Notes under the pieces: model-generated
Told to the model about the DNA's origin: nothing
What the model saw: the letters and a program-made list of their open reading frames with translations, nothing else
The model's database searches: none
Shown: piece after piece, positions 45,602 to 54,514 of the stretch
Layout of the letters: the number at the start of each line of letters is the position of its first letter
Numbering within the stretch: position 1 is the stretch's first letter
Program-made: the position numbers and the translations under genes
Source: an uncultured Clostridia bacterium
GTDB lineage: Bacteria > Bacillota > Clostridia > TANB77 > CAG-508
NCBI GenBank assembly: GCA_947627595.1
Contig: CANQWQ010000007.1
Coordinates: 1-64,000, forward strand
Length of the DNA: 64,000 bases
Reading direction: 5' to 3'

Positions 45602-45764
45602 AATAATTCTCCTTTTTTGTCAAACTTCGTTTTAAATATATCATTTTTGTATCAAAAAGTAAACAATATTTAAAAATTTTGTAAAATTATATAAAATCAC
45701 TTTATTTTTTAAAAGTTTTATTGTATAATTATGATTGTAGTTTAATATCAAGGAGGAAAAGCTT

Positions 45765-46184
45765 ATGTGGAAGTTTTGGGTAATTATATCAGGCTTATTC
45801 CTTATATTAGAATCAATTACAACTGGTTTTCTAGTTTTTTGGTTCTCAGTAGGAAGCGTTTTTGCCATGATAGTTAGCTTCTTCACAGACAGCATTATTA
45901 TTCAAGCAACTACTTTTATAATAAGTTCAACAATTTTGATTTTTGCAACAAGAAAATTTGTAAATTTATTTTTAAAACAAGATAAGCCAAATAATGTAAA
46001 TTCAGACGTTGGAAAAATTGGAAAAGTTATCGCTGACATAATTCCGCTTGAAAATAAGGGCCAAATCAAGGTTGGTGGCGAAGTTTGGTCAGCAACTTCT
46101 GAAAATAATGAAATTATAAAACAAGATACAGAAATTGTTATCACAAAAATTTCTGGAGTTAAGGCTGTTGTAAAGCCTAAATAA
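45765..46184 (+). CDS. NfeD-like membrane protein
   Basis: 139 residues: two or three membrane helices (about 5-65) and a C-terminal OB-fold (VGKIGKVIADIIPLENKGQI, GGEVWSA). It pairs with the SPFH gene 22 bases downstream, the classic NfeD-stomatin partnership in membrane microdomain organisation. Strong AGGAGG site. A likely -10 TATAAT is at 45724-45729. Confidence 0.9.
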   Translation: MWKFWVIISGLFLILESITTGFLVFWFSVGSVFAMIVSFFTDSIIIQATTFIISSTILIFATRKFVNLFLKQDKPNNVNSDVGKIGKVIADIIPLENKGQIKVGGEVWSATSENNEIIKQDTEIVITKISGVKAVVKPK

Positions 46185-46205
46185 TTTTAAGGAGGATTTT
46201 TAAAA

Positions 46206-47115
46206 ATGCCATTTTTAATCGTACTATTTATTATTATCGTTATTATAGCAATTCGTTCAATTAGAATTGTTAGACAATCTGAGGTATGCATCATTGAAAG
46301 ACTTGGTCGTTTTCATAAAGTTGCAGATGCAGGTGTTAATATTATTGTTCCATTTATTGATAACGTTAGAGCTGTAGTTAGCTTAAAACAACAAACAATG
46401 GATATTCCACCACAAGGTGTTATCACTTCTGATAACGTTACAATTACAATTGATACTGTTGTGTTCTATAGAATTACAGATCCAACAAAAGCAATTTATG
46501 AAATTCAAAACTTAACTAAAGGTATTGAATATTTAGCAATCACAACAATTCGTGATATTGTTGGTAAAATGGAATTAGATCAAACATTCTCTTCTCGTGA
46601 TGCTATTAACGATAAATTAAGAGTTATATTAGATGAAGCTACTGATATTTGGGGATGTAAAGTTGATAGAGTTGAAATCAAAGATATTACACCTCCAGCT
46701 GATATTAGAGATGCAATGGAAAAACAAATGAATGCTGAACGTAATAAGAGAGCTTTAATTCTACAAGCTGAGCGGAGAAAGACAATCTCAAATTACTCTT
46801 GCTGAAGGTAGAAAAGAAGCTGCAATATTAGATGCTGAAGCCGATAGAGAAGCTAAAATCAGACGTGCTACTGGTGAGGCTGATGCTATAAAACAAGTTG
46901 CTGAAGCTAAAGCTAAAGAAATTCAAATGGTTTATGATGCTATTAAACAAGCAAATCCAGATGAGAAATTAATTCAAATTAAATCTTTAGAGGCTTTACA
47001 AGAAGTTGCTAAAGGTCAAGCAAATAAAGTATTTATTCCTTTCGAAGCTACTAGTGCTTTAAGTTCATTAGGGGCTATGAAAGAAGTTATGACAGATAAA
47101 GCTAAAAAACAATAA
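46206..47115 (+). CDS. SPFH/Band 7 (stomatin-type) protein, one +1 frameshift
   Basis: 302 residues when joined. N-terminal membrane helix, SPFH domain (ERLGRFHKVADAGVNIIVPF, VVSLKQQTMDIPPQGVITSD), then the coiled C-terminal stalk. The break is at C 46773 after codon 189: zero frame GAG CGG AGA AAG runs to a TGA after about ten residues; skipping C gives LQAE-GERQSQITLAEGRKEA, the canonical stalk sequence. This is the only site on the plus strand, and it shows the same coding-strand signature as the minus-strand sites. Partner of NfeD; forms membrane-associated rings. Confidence 0.93.
46773..46773 (+). other. +1 frameshift site in the SPFH gene
   Basis: Plus strand: GCT GAG C GGA GAA AGA. 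Only plus-strand example among the eight. Confidence 0.93.
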
Positions 47116-47129
47116 AGAAAATAAAATCT

Positions 47130-47159
47130 AAAGGCACCGGTCATGCGACCGGTGCCTTT
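47130..47159. terminator. Strong GC-rich bidirectional terminator
   Basis: AAAGGCACCGGTC/GACCGGTGCCTTT, 13-base-pair stem, loop ATGC, T-run on the plus strand. It ends the SPFH operon and probably the convergent 47190 gene. Confidence 0.85.
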
Positions 47160-47189
47160 TTGGTGGATGGTTTTTGGGTTACTTGTTGT

Positions 47190-47996
47190 TTAGAGCAGCT
47201 CCCTACAGGTATAGAGCATCGCGGCGGAATAGAGCTTGTCGTACGCTCCCTCCAGATCAGGCGTGATCAGAACCTTAGCCCTGTCTTCATCCCGAATCGA
47301 AAAGTCCATCTCGTTGATTCGCTTCTCGATATACTCAGGAATCTTCATGAACTTAAAGGTCGTATCAGCCAAATCCTGCGGATAAGCTTCCTGCAGGGCA
47401 GGATACACGACATTTGCGAACCACTTGCCGTTGAGCAAGGCCCCACTCTGCTGATAGATTTTACCCACCAGATACATGAACCCAAGCTCCTCGAAGAGTT
47501 TTACCTGCTCGCGAAGCTGTTTGCCGTCCAGCACACACTGGGTATTATGCCTTACGACAAACCGATCTTCGAATCTGCCCTTCACGTCAACCATGTCTTC
47601 ACGCAGTGCCATGTCCAGAAGCATATCCTGGAGCATGTGAGAGCGGAGTTCATGGAAGTACGGATGAGCGAAATTCTTCTGATCAAAGAGATCAATCTGG
47701 GTTTCCTCGCCGATAACGCAGGATCTAATGCCGCTCGCCAAGTGAATTTCCATCATCTGGCTGGCCGTTTCCTTCGTCATCTCCTTGAGAACATCCCCAT
47801 CCGGGAACCTCACCCAAGACACGTCAGTGCCATCAGGCAACGTCTCGAAATGGGACGGCTGTCTCGGGCCAATGTAGGCCCGAATTGCATCAGGTAAGAG
47901 AATCCAGGGAATCTGCTCCGGGAGTATAGCCAGCACGTTGCGCGCTTTGGCCCACTCCGACATGAAAGTAATCGCCGTATGTTGCAAAGTAACCAT
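47190..47996 (-). CDS. Hypothetical protein in a GC-rich island
   Basis: 268 residues, no membrane span, mostly helical. Not recognised. N-terminal half has MVTLQHTAITFMSEWAKARN and an SHFE histidine/acid cluster followed by WVRFPDGDV; further His-rich spots (HPYFHELRSHM) might bind metal. Markedly more GC-rich than all neighbours, with codons such as CTG, CCG and GCG. At least two in-frame CGG arginine codons (in EDRF and SIRD); a +1 shift at the first reaches a stop within five codons. Own promoter, hairpin-containing leader and strong AGGAGGT site. Likely imported; function unknown. Confidence 0.7.
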   Translation of the reverse strand: MVTLQHTAITFMSEWAKARNVLAILPEQIPWILLPDAIRAYIGPRQPSHFETLPDGTDVSWVRFPDGDVLKEMTKETASQMMEIHLASGIRSCVIGEETQIDLFDQKNFAHPYFHELRSHMLQDMLLDMALREDMVDVKGRFEDRFVVRHNTQCVLDGKQLREQVKLFEELGFMYLVGKIYQQSGALLNGKWFANVVYPALQEAYPQDLADTTFKFMKIPEYIEKRINEMDFSIRDEDRAKVLITPDLEGAYDKLYSAAMLYTCRELL

Positions 47997-48026
47997 TTAT
48001 GTACCTCCTTCTGTTGTTACCCTCGT

Positions 48027-48055
48027 CTCAGCGACTGAGAGCGGACTTAAAGTCC
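48027..48055 (-). promoter_or_regulatory. Hairpin leader of the 268-residue gene
   Basis: Two small stems in the 5' leader: CTCAG/CTGAG (48027-48039) and GGACT/AGTCC (48043-48055), upstream of AAGGAGGT. May protect the mRNA; no known motif. Confidence 0.4.
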
Positions 48056-48083
48056 AATCATAGTTAAATGGTTCCACATTTCA

Positions 48084-48112
48084 ATTCTAACATATTATGT
48101 ATACTTTGTCAA
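48084..48112 (-). promoter_or_regulatory. Promoter of the 268-residue gene
   Basis: Minus strand: TTGACA (48107-48112), 17-base spacer, TAGAAT (48084-48089). Confidence 0.65.
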
Positions 48113-48134
48113 ACAAACTCCTGTCTCTACCAGA

Positions 48135-48581
48135 TTAATTACTAGTTTTTTTATTTAACTTTTTAATTTCGTCTAAAAGCTCTTCATTTTCTTGATTTAT
48201 TCCTTCAAGTTTATTAAATTTTAAAGAAACCTCTTCTCTTATCATTGCATTATATTTTTTCAAATCTTCCATTGACAAATCTTTAACATCTATTTTTCCA
48301 TCTTTTACATTATTATATAATTCAAAAAATCTTTGTTTTTCTGAGTTTTGTTTTTCATTTAAAACAGGCTCATCTTCTAATATTGTTTCTTCACTTCCAT
48401 AGTCATATATAAGTTCTGGCTTATTTTCTGGTTGTTTAGATGATTCAAGTTTTATATTATTTTCTTTAGTTTCTTTATTATCAGAAACAGTAGGTTTCTT
48501 AAAGATATTTTTAAACCAGTTAATAATTCTTTTAAAAATAGAATTATTAGATTTCATTAAACCATTATTTTTATCTTCCAT
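48135..48581 (-). CDS. Small charged protein coupled to the helicase
   Basis: About 148 residues from ATG 48581 (MEDKNNGLMKSNN), whose Shine-Dalgarno GGAGGAAG lies inside the last codons of the helicase; the two frames overlap by 11 bases, so translation is coupled. Asn/Lys/Glu-rich, low complexity, with a predicted coiled coil near the C-terminus (LNKLEGINQENEELLDEI would continue in this style). No recognisable domain. Probably a partner of the helicase. Confidence 0.65.
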   Translation of the reverse strand: MEDKNNGLMKSNNSIFKRIINWFKNIFKKPTVSDNKETKENNIKLESSKQPENKPELIYDYGSEETILEDEPVLNEKQNSEKQRFFELYNNVKDGKIDVKDLSMEDLKKYNAMIREEVSLKFNKLEGINQENEELLDEIKKLNKKTSN

Positions 48582-51500
48582 TACTGCTTCCTCCACCGTT
48601 TTCTTTTATATATTTTTCAATTTCTTCTTGTCTTTCTTTATATCTTCTCTTAAGTTCTTCACCTCTAGTATATGCTGCTAAAATCTTTTCATCAAGTATT
48701 TTTGCCATTTCAGTTTGTTCTCTAGCAAGCTCTTCTAAAGGATATGGTATATTAAAATGTTTAGCTCTTTCTCTTAACATTTCATCTATACTTCTTCCTC
48801 CACTCTTAGAAACTATCGAAGCAGAAATTGGTTTAAACCATCTAGAATTATTTACAGCATTTTCATTAGCATAATATAAAGCAAACCACTGTTGTAATAA
48901 TGCTTTTTGCACTTTAGGTTCAAGTTTATCAGGAGTTAATAATAATCTTTCTAATGGGAAATGAGTTCTCTTTCCATCTTGACCTACTCCATATCCACTT
49001 TTATCAAATCTACAAGAAGTGTATTTATTTACTCTATTTATATCGAAATTATCATTTACATTATAGCCCTCTATATCTCTACTATCATGATCATATTTTC
49101 CATTAATTGTCTGATGTCTATAATTGCAAAATCCATTTATTTTAATAAATTCACCAATTTTTGTTATAGTTCTACTAAACCCAAATGCATTTTCTCCATT
49201 TTCATTACATTCATCAGTTTTTCTTGAATAAGTTCCATCTGGAAGTTGTTTATGATAATATCCCTCTCTATCAAATCCGACATTTCTAGCTCTTCCTCTT
49301 TCAACCATTATTCCATCATGACTAAAGCCTAAAAGATCTCTGTCTTCTCTTGTAAAGAAGTTTACCCAACTTTGTGTTTTTTTATCATATCTAAAAAATC
49401 TAGTGTCATATCTCGTTTTTGTATCTATATTAAATCCACTTTCAGTAAATCCATTTATATCTGCATACCATATTTCACCTTGATGACCTTCACGAGTTAC
49501 AAAACCATATCTTGTCCCAGTATAAGCATTATAACCATAATATTTGTCTATGCCTGCACAATCAGTAATAAATCCATATTGATCTAAATGATCTGGTTCT
49601 ATATCTTTTAAAAATCCCATTTCATATAATTCTTCAAAAGATAAGTTTAATTTTTCAAAGAATCCATCTGTCTCAGAGTTATATAATTTTTTAACACCAC
49701 CAGATACTTCATTTTTTCTTTCTCTATGCCAAAATGCATTTCTAGCAGATTGTATCTTAACGCCTATATTGTAAGTTGGCTTTAATCTAACCCCATGTGT
49801 CTCTTCAAAAATATCATTTAAAACTTCTTCTCTAACATCTTCTGGAATTGGCAAATCTGCAAAAGTTGTTTCAAGCGGAATATCAGATATATCAATATTA
49901 TGTTTATGTAAAACTTTCATAACTGTCATAATTCTGGCTAAGTTATTCTCTTTTGGAGGAACAGTTAACTCATTAGCTGTTTCGAAACAATCTTCATACA
50001 ATTCTCTAAACTCTGCTTGAGCTGGAGAAATTTCAAACATATCATTTAATTTTTCATTATGCCTCATGAAATTGCACGCAAAATCAAATACAATTGGAGC
50101 ATCATAATCAGGATTATTTGGATTTATAGCATGTATACATCTTCCAAGTTGTTGTAAAAAGATTATTCTAGGTTCTTCTTTTTCCTTTTTATCACTATCA
50201 CTATATCCTCTGAACATAAATTCACCGAGTTACTTTTCCTACGTGCAAACCTTCATTTATCTTATTCATAGAAATAAGTGCTTGAGTAATTCCTTTTACT
50301 CTTCTAAACCTACTTAAATTTTTACGGTCTTGTAATTCTGAAACAACATCTGAATTACTATGAACAATAAGAGCCTCTTCTTCTGGAATTCCTAAATATT
50401 TCATCATTTTTTGTTGATATTCAGGCATAATTACTAGAGAACTTTTATCTTTACTATATTGTGGAGTAAAGCAAACAAATTTATCACCTTGTTCTATTTC
50501 AACAGATGACATTATTTCCATAATTCTTTTTTCTCTTAATTCTTCATAAGCCTCATATAGTTTTGTTTCTTCTGTATCTACTTCTTTAATTAATTCAAGT
50601 ATCTTTTCTAATCCAGAAGTATTATTAGTAAGATTTTTCTCATCATAAATATCACATAAAGTTTTATATTCAGGTGATTTTTCATCTAATTGACTCTTTA
50701 AGAAGTCTAGTTTTCCACACAATTTGCACATAGCGAAAAATTTTAGCAAAACTATATGATATCTATCTTTAAATTCTCCGCCTTTAATTCTTGTTGTATT
50801 ATTTTTTCTTAATTTTTCTAGTTCAGCTTTAACTTTTTCATATTCATCTGTTTTATCTAACATGCAATCAAATGATTGAACTCTAGGTTTTACAACTATT
50901 CCAGCCTCTAAAGCTTCTACTAAAGTTATATTACATGCTAAATAATCTTTTTTTCTAATTTCTTCTGTTGAATATTGTCCACAATTTTCTGCAAGAATAT
51001 CTAATGCGTCTACTCCATCGACGTCTCTTTCAGGAGTAGCTGTAATTGCCATGAAATTGCAATTTTGAAGTAAGTCATTTTCCATCATCTCTTTGACTTT
51101 TTGACTCCAAGTTTTCGCACCTGTTTTATGAGCCTCATCAAAGCAAACTAAAGTTGTTTTATCCCAATCTTCTCCATCTCTTACTTCAAGTTCTTTATCA
51201 TCTTGATAACATTTTAATTTAACATTTGGCAATTCTGTTTCTAGCAATTTTGTCATTTTTTTATCAGGAATCATATCCAAAACTTTTAATAATGCGTCTT
51301 TTAACGATTCTTCTGGAGAATCATCTTTTGAAATAGTTATATCTTCTATATTGTTTAAAAATTCTGTTTTAGCTTTTCCAGTGATTTTAGCGGAACTAAT
51401 AATTCTATTTAAAATGGAATCAAAAATTTCTTGAACATTTTCTTGTGTAACTTGTATTTCGCCATTATCTGTATATGCTTTTATATAGCTTGGCAAAATT

Positions 51501-51775
51501 ATATATTCTGAAATATTTCCTACAGTTTGCTCAATTATACCTTTTAATGGTGCAAAAAACTTTACATAGACTTTGCTTAAAGGCACTTCTTTAGAAAAAT
51601 TTTCTGTTGCATTAAAATCAATCATTTCTTTTTCAAGTTGATCCATGAAAAGAAATGACTTTCCACCACCTGTTGGAAGTATCGCTCCTACAAATCTTTT
51701 TCTGTCTTCAGTTTGACCTCTAAAACGCTTATCCATTATTTCTGCAGCGTCTTGTTGAAAATCTCTTAGTTCCAT
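48571..51775 (-). CDS. Large DEAH-type superfamily 2 helicase, one +1 frameshift
   Basis: 1067 residues when joined. N-terminal helicase core with Walker A ILPTGGGKSFLF, DEAH box LVCFDEAHKTG, and motif III ITATPERD. The break at C 50227, after codon 516, falls in the second RecA domain: zero frame ACT CGG TGA stops; skipping C continues GLHVGKVT-GEFMFRGYSDSD into motif VI FLQQLGRCIHA, so ATP hydrolysis needs the shift. The C-terminal 450 residues carry repeated GF/GY units (e.g. YGYNAYTGTRYGF, GFNIDTKTRYDTRFF, GFDREGYYHKQL). Translation of the small gene 48135-48581 is coupled. Solitary helicases of this form occur in phage-defence loci, but no nuclease is seen. Confidence 0.85.
50227..50227 (-). 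other. +1 frameshift site in the helicase gene
   Basis: Coding strand: GTA ACT C GGT GAA TTT. Zero frame: CGG then TGA. Without the shift, the two parts would be called as two genes (50222-51775 and 48571-50217). Confidence 0.92.
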
Positions 51776-51884
51776 AAAATCCTCACTTTATCTAATTATA
51801 CATTATAATAATATATCTAAAAGCTCTATAAATCCATTTCAAATCAATTATTTTTTTGTGTCATTTTAATAACAAAAAACTCCG

Positions 51885-53015
51885 CTATTTACGGAGTTTT
51901 GAAACTATTTCGACTAAATTATCTATTAGATATTTTACTTCATCTATATTATTTTCTTTTCCAAAAGTAATTCTCAAGCTTCCTTTTGCTAAATTAGGAG
52001 TTAAACCTGTTGCTAAAAGTACATGTGAAGGATTTATTAATCCTGCGCTACAAGCAGATCCACTTGATGCATATATTCCCTTTTTATCTAAAGCTAAAAC
52101 CAATTTTTCGCCATCAATTCCAGCAAAACAAACATTATTATTTCCAGATAATTTATTATTTAAATCACCATTAATTTTAATATTTGGAATTTTTCCAGCA
52201 ACTTCTCTAATATAAAAATCACTTAAAACTTTTAATTGTTCATTATATCTTTCTAAATCGCTTGTTGCAAGCTCTATTGCTTTTCCAAGTCCAACAATTC
52301 CAGCAGTATTTTCAGTTCCTGAACGGTGATTTTGTTCTTGATGTCCACCATCATTTTGTCTTATAAAATTAATTCCATTTCTTATATATAAAACTCCAAC
52401 TCCTTTTGGTCCATAAAATTTATGAGCAGACATAGATAAACTATCAATCATCATATCTCTAACATTTATTTTATAATTTCCAATTGCTTGAACAGTATCT
52501 GTATGAAAAATAACCTTATATTTCTTCGCAATTTTTCCAATCTCTTTAATATTTTGAATTGTTCCAATTTCATTATTTGCAAACATAATTGTAATTAAAA
52601 TTGTCTGTCTATTTATAGCTCTTTCAAGTTCATTTAAACTTATTCTTCCTAATTTATCAACATTTAAATATGTTACTCTAAATCCTAGTTGTTCTAAGAA
52701 TTTACAAGAATTTAAAACAGCAGGATGCTCAATTTTAGAAGTTATAATATGATTTCCACGAAATCTATTAGCCATTGCAATTCCTTTAATCGCTAAATTA
52801 TCACTTTCTGTTCCACCACTTGTAAAAATAATTTCATTTGAATTGCAATTTATACTTGAAGCGACTCTCATTCTTGCAATATTAATCGCATATTTTGCAC
52901 TTTTTCCTAACTCATATATTGAAGATGCATTGCCATATTCATCTGTTAAATATGGCATCATTTCATTCAAAACTCTTACATCTAGTCTTGTTGTTGCTGC
53001 ATGATCAAAATACAT
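51885..53015 (-). CDS. Cysteine desulfurase (NifS/IscS family)
   Basis: 376 residues, PLP-dependent class V fold. MYFDHAATTRLD at the N-terminus, SMSAHKFYGPKGVGVLYIR with the PLP-binding Lys, NHRSGTENTAGIVGLG and the catalytic-Cys loop SSGSACSAGLINPSHVL. Supplies sulfur for Fe-S clusters (such as those of HydABC) or tRNA thiolation. No IscU or MnmA neighbour in the window. Confidence 0.93.
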   Translation of the reverse strand: MYFDHAATTRLDVRVLNEMMPYLTDEYGNASSIYELGKSAKYAINIARMRVASSINCNSNEIIFTSGGTESDNLAIKGIAMANRFRGNHIITSKIEHPAVLNSCKFLEQLGFRVTYLNVDKLGRISLNELERAINRQTILITIMFANNEIGTIQNIKEIGKIAKKYKVIFHTDTVQAIGNYKINVRDMMIDSLSMSAHKFYGPKGVGVLYIRNGINFIRQNDGGHQEQNHRSGTENTAGIVGLGKAIELATSDLERYNEQLKVLSDFYIREVAGKIPNIKINGDLNNKLSGNNNVCFAGIDGEKLVLALDKKGIYASSGSACSAGLINPSHVLLATGLTPNLAKGSLRITFGKENNIDEVKYLIDNLVEIVSKLRK

Positions 53016-53193
53016 TTTTCCACCGCCCTTTCTGTCTAAACTATTTTATGAACCAATTTTACTTTTGGTGAATGTCGAATTATGGTACACGATTCTCAAG
53101 GTTTTTAAGGAAAAAGTATAGACATTATTCATTTTTAATTGTAAAATAATTGCATATTAAGTACAAAATATTTAACATAGTAGGAGGAAAAAC

Positions 53194-53457
53194 ATGGAAG
53201 TTTTAAAAATTTCATCAAAATCAAACCCAAATTCAGTTGCAGGAGCAATTGCAGGGTTAGTAAAAGAGAGTACAAAAGCAGAAATGCAAGCAATAGGAGC
53301 AGGTGCATTAAATCAAGCTATTAAAGCTATAGCTATAGCAAGAGGTTATGTTGCTCCATCTGGAGTTGATTTAGTATGTATACCAGCGTTTGCTGAAGTT
53401 CAAGTTGAAGGTGAAGAAAGAACTGGTATAAAGTTAATTATAGAATCTAGAGCATAA
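53194..53457 (+). CDS. spoVS: Stage V sporulation protein S
   Basis: 87 residues, all of the SpoVS length. Signature VLKISSKSNPNSVAGAIAG and GAGALNQAIKAIAIARGYV. In Bacillus it is required for late sporulation and acts through an Alba-like nucleic-acid-binding fold. AGGAGG site, own terminator. Supports a spore-forming lineage. Confidence 0.97.
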   Translation: MEVLKISSKSNPNSVAGAIAGLVKESTKAEMQAIGAGALNQAIKAIAIARGYVAPSGVDLVCIPAFAEVQVEGEERTGIKLIIESRA

Positions 53458-53461
53458 AATA

Positions 53462-53488
53462 ATCCCTGAAGATTTAATCTTCAGGGAT
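53462..53488. terminator. Bidirectional terminator between spoVS and ymdB
   Basis: ATCCCTGAAGATT/AATCTTCAGGGAT, 13-base-pair stem between convergent genes, with T-rich tails. Confidence 0.85.
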
Positions 53489-53492
53489 ATTT

Positions 53493-54263
53493 TTATTTAT
53501 TTATTCTAACAATTTTATTTACTTTGTTTGTTTCATTATTAACACAAAACATAACTGAATTTAATTTTGTTTTGCCTTCTGCAATTCTATATTTTTCAGG
53601 GAAAGAAGTTTCAAATCTTCTTATTGAAGTAGCAATATCCATTCCAATTACAGATTTTTTTGGACCTGTCATTCCAAGATCACAAATAAATCCTGTTCCA
53701 TATGGAAGAATTTGTTCATCAGCTGTTTGAACGTGTGTATGTGTTCCAAAAACAGCTGTAACTGTTCCATCAACATAATTTGCAAATGCAATCTTTTCTG
53801 CTGTAGCTTCACCGTGAAAATCAACAAAAATCATATCAACTTGATTTTTTATTTCAGCTATAATTTTCTTTGCAACAATAAATGGATTTTCTGATAAAAC
53901 ATTCATTGTAACTCTTCCAATAAGATTTATTACAGCAATTTTCTTTCCTTTACATTCAGCTATTCTATATCCTGCTCCTGGGTTATTTTCTGAATAGTTT
54001 GCAGGTCTAACTAATTTTTCATCATCTATAAAATTGAAAATTTCTTTTTTTGCCCAAGTGTGATTTCCCATTGTAACTATATTTGCACCTGCTTCAAGAA
54101 TCATTTTATAGAATTTTTCGTTAAGTCCCATTCCATCTGCAGCATTTTCGCCGTTTACAATCGTAAAATCAATTTTGTGTTCTTCTATAATTTTTGGCAA
54201 TTCTAATTTTAGTTTTTCAACACCACTTTTTCCTACGATGTCGCCAACTGCTAAAATATTCAA
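53493..54263 (-). CDS. ymdB: YmdB-type calcineurin-like phosphodiesterase
   Basis: About 256 residues starting at TTG 54263 (LNILAVGDIVG), which follows AAAGGATG; the frame extends further upstream but only into leader. Metallophosphoesterase motifs: GDIVG, NGENAADG, MGNHTW, FHGEA and GTHTHVQTADEQ. In Bacillus YmdB acts on cyclic nucleotides and steers biofilm versus motility. Confidence 0.93.
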   Translation of the reverse strand: MNILAVGDIVGKSGVEKLKLELPKIIEEHKIDFTIVNGENAADGMGLNEKFYKMILEAGANIVTMGNHTWAKKEIFNFIDDEKLVRPANYSENNPGAGYRIAECKGKKIAVINLIGRVTMNVLSENPFIVAKKIIAEIKNQVDMIFVDFHGEATAEKIAFANYVDGTVTAVFGTHTHVQTADEQILPYGTGFICDLGMTGPKKSVIGMDIATSIRRFETSFPEKYRIAEGKTKLNSVMFCVNNETNKVNKIVRINK

Positions 54264-54346
54264 TTTCTCTTCATCCTTTCTTCGTTTATTTAATATTTTC
54301 AAAGAGTTCAGCACAATAACAAAAATTGACAGGAGGTGCGAATGTA

Positions 54347-54457
54347 GGAGTTTTTTTCTTAGAATATGTTAAGGTTTGAAATGGGAGGCTTGGGTCTCCG
54401 GGGGTCCAAGAGGGGTTCCTGTTTTAAAACTGTTACATATTCAAGAAAAAAATCTCC
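54347..54457. repeat. Imperfect inverted-repeat element
   Basis: Arms of about 30 bases: GGAGTTTTTTTCTTAGAATA on the plus strand near 54347 and its near-complement ending at 54457, flanking a G-rich centre (54376-54420) with CTTGG/CCAAG. It lies between ymdB and the guaA stop and holds no credible ORF. Could be a MITE or a large terminator-like structure. Nothing else was seen in 54264-54514. Confidence 0.5.
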
Positions 54458-54514
54458 GCCCCGAGTACCGTATGGAAATTTTTAGTTATTGCGTTGAACT
54501 TTATTAAAATTATT

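Noticed and set aside
12962..50227. The eight frameshifts as assembly or methylation-related basecalling errors
   Set aside because: Errors would hit both strands and various motifs. All eight follow the coding strand, on genes of both orientations, always C before GGA/GGT, and flanking motifs differ. Raw reads would still be needed to exclude it fully.
48571..51775. Two separate genes (helicase N-half and an unrelated protein)
   Set aside because: Motif VI is at the start of the second part and the join by one base gives a continuous helicase core.
54335..54349. AGGAGGTGCGA followed by ATG TAG, a minimal ORF
   Set aside because: A start-stop with no coding content; chance purine-rich sequence in the inverted-repeat element is more likely.
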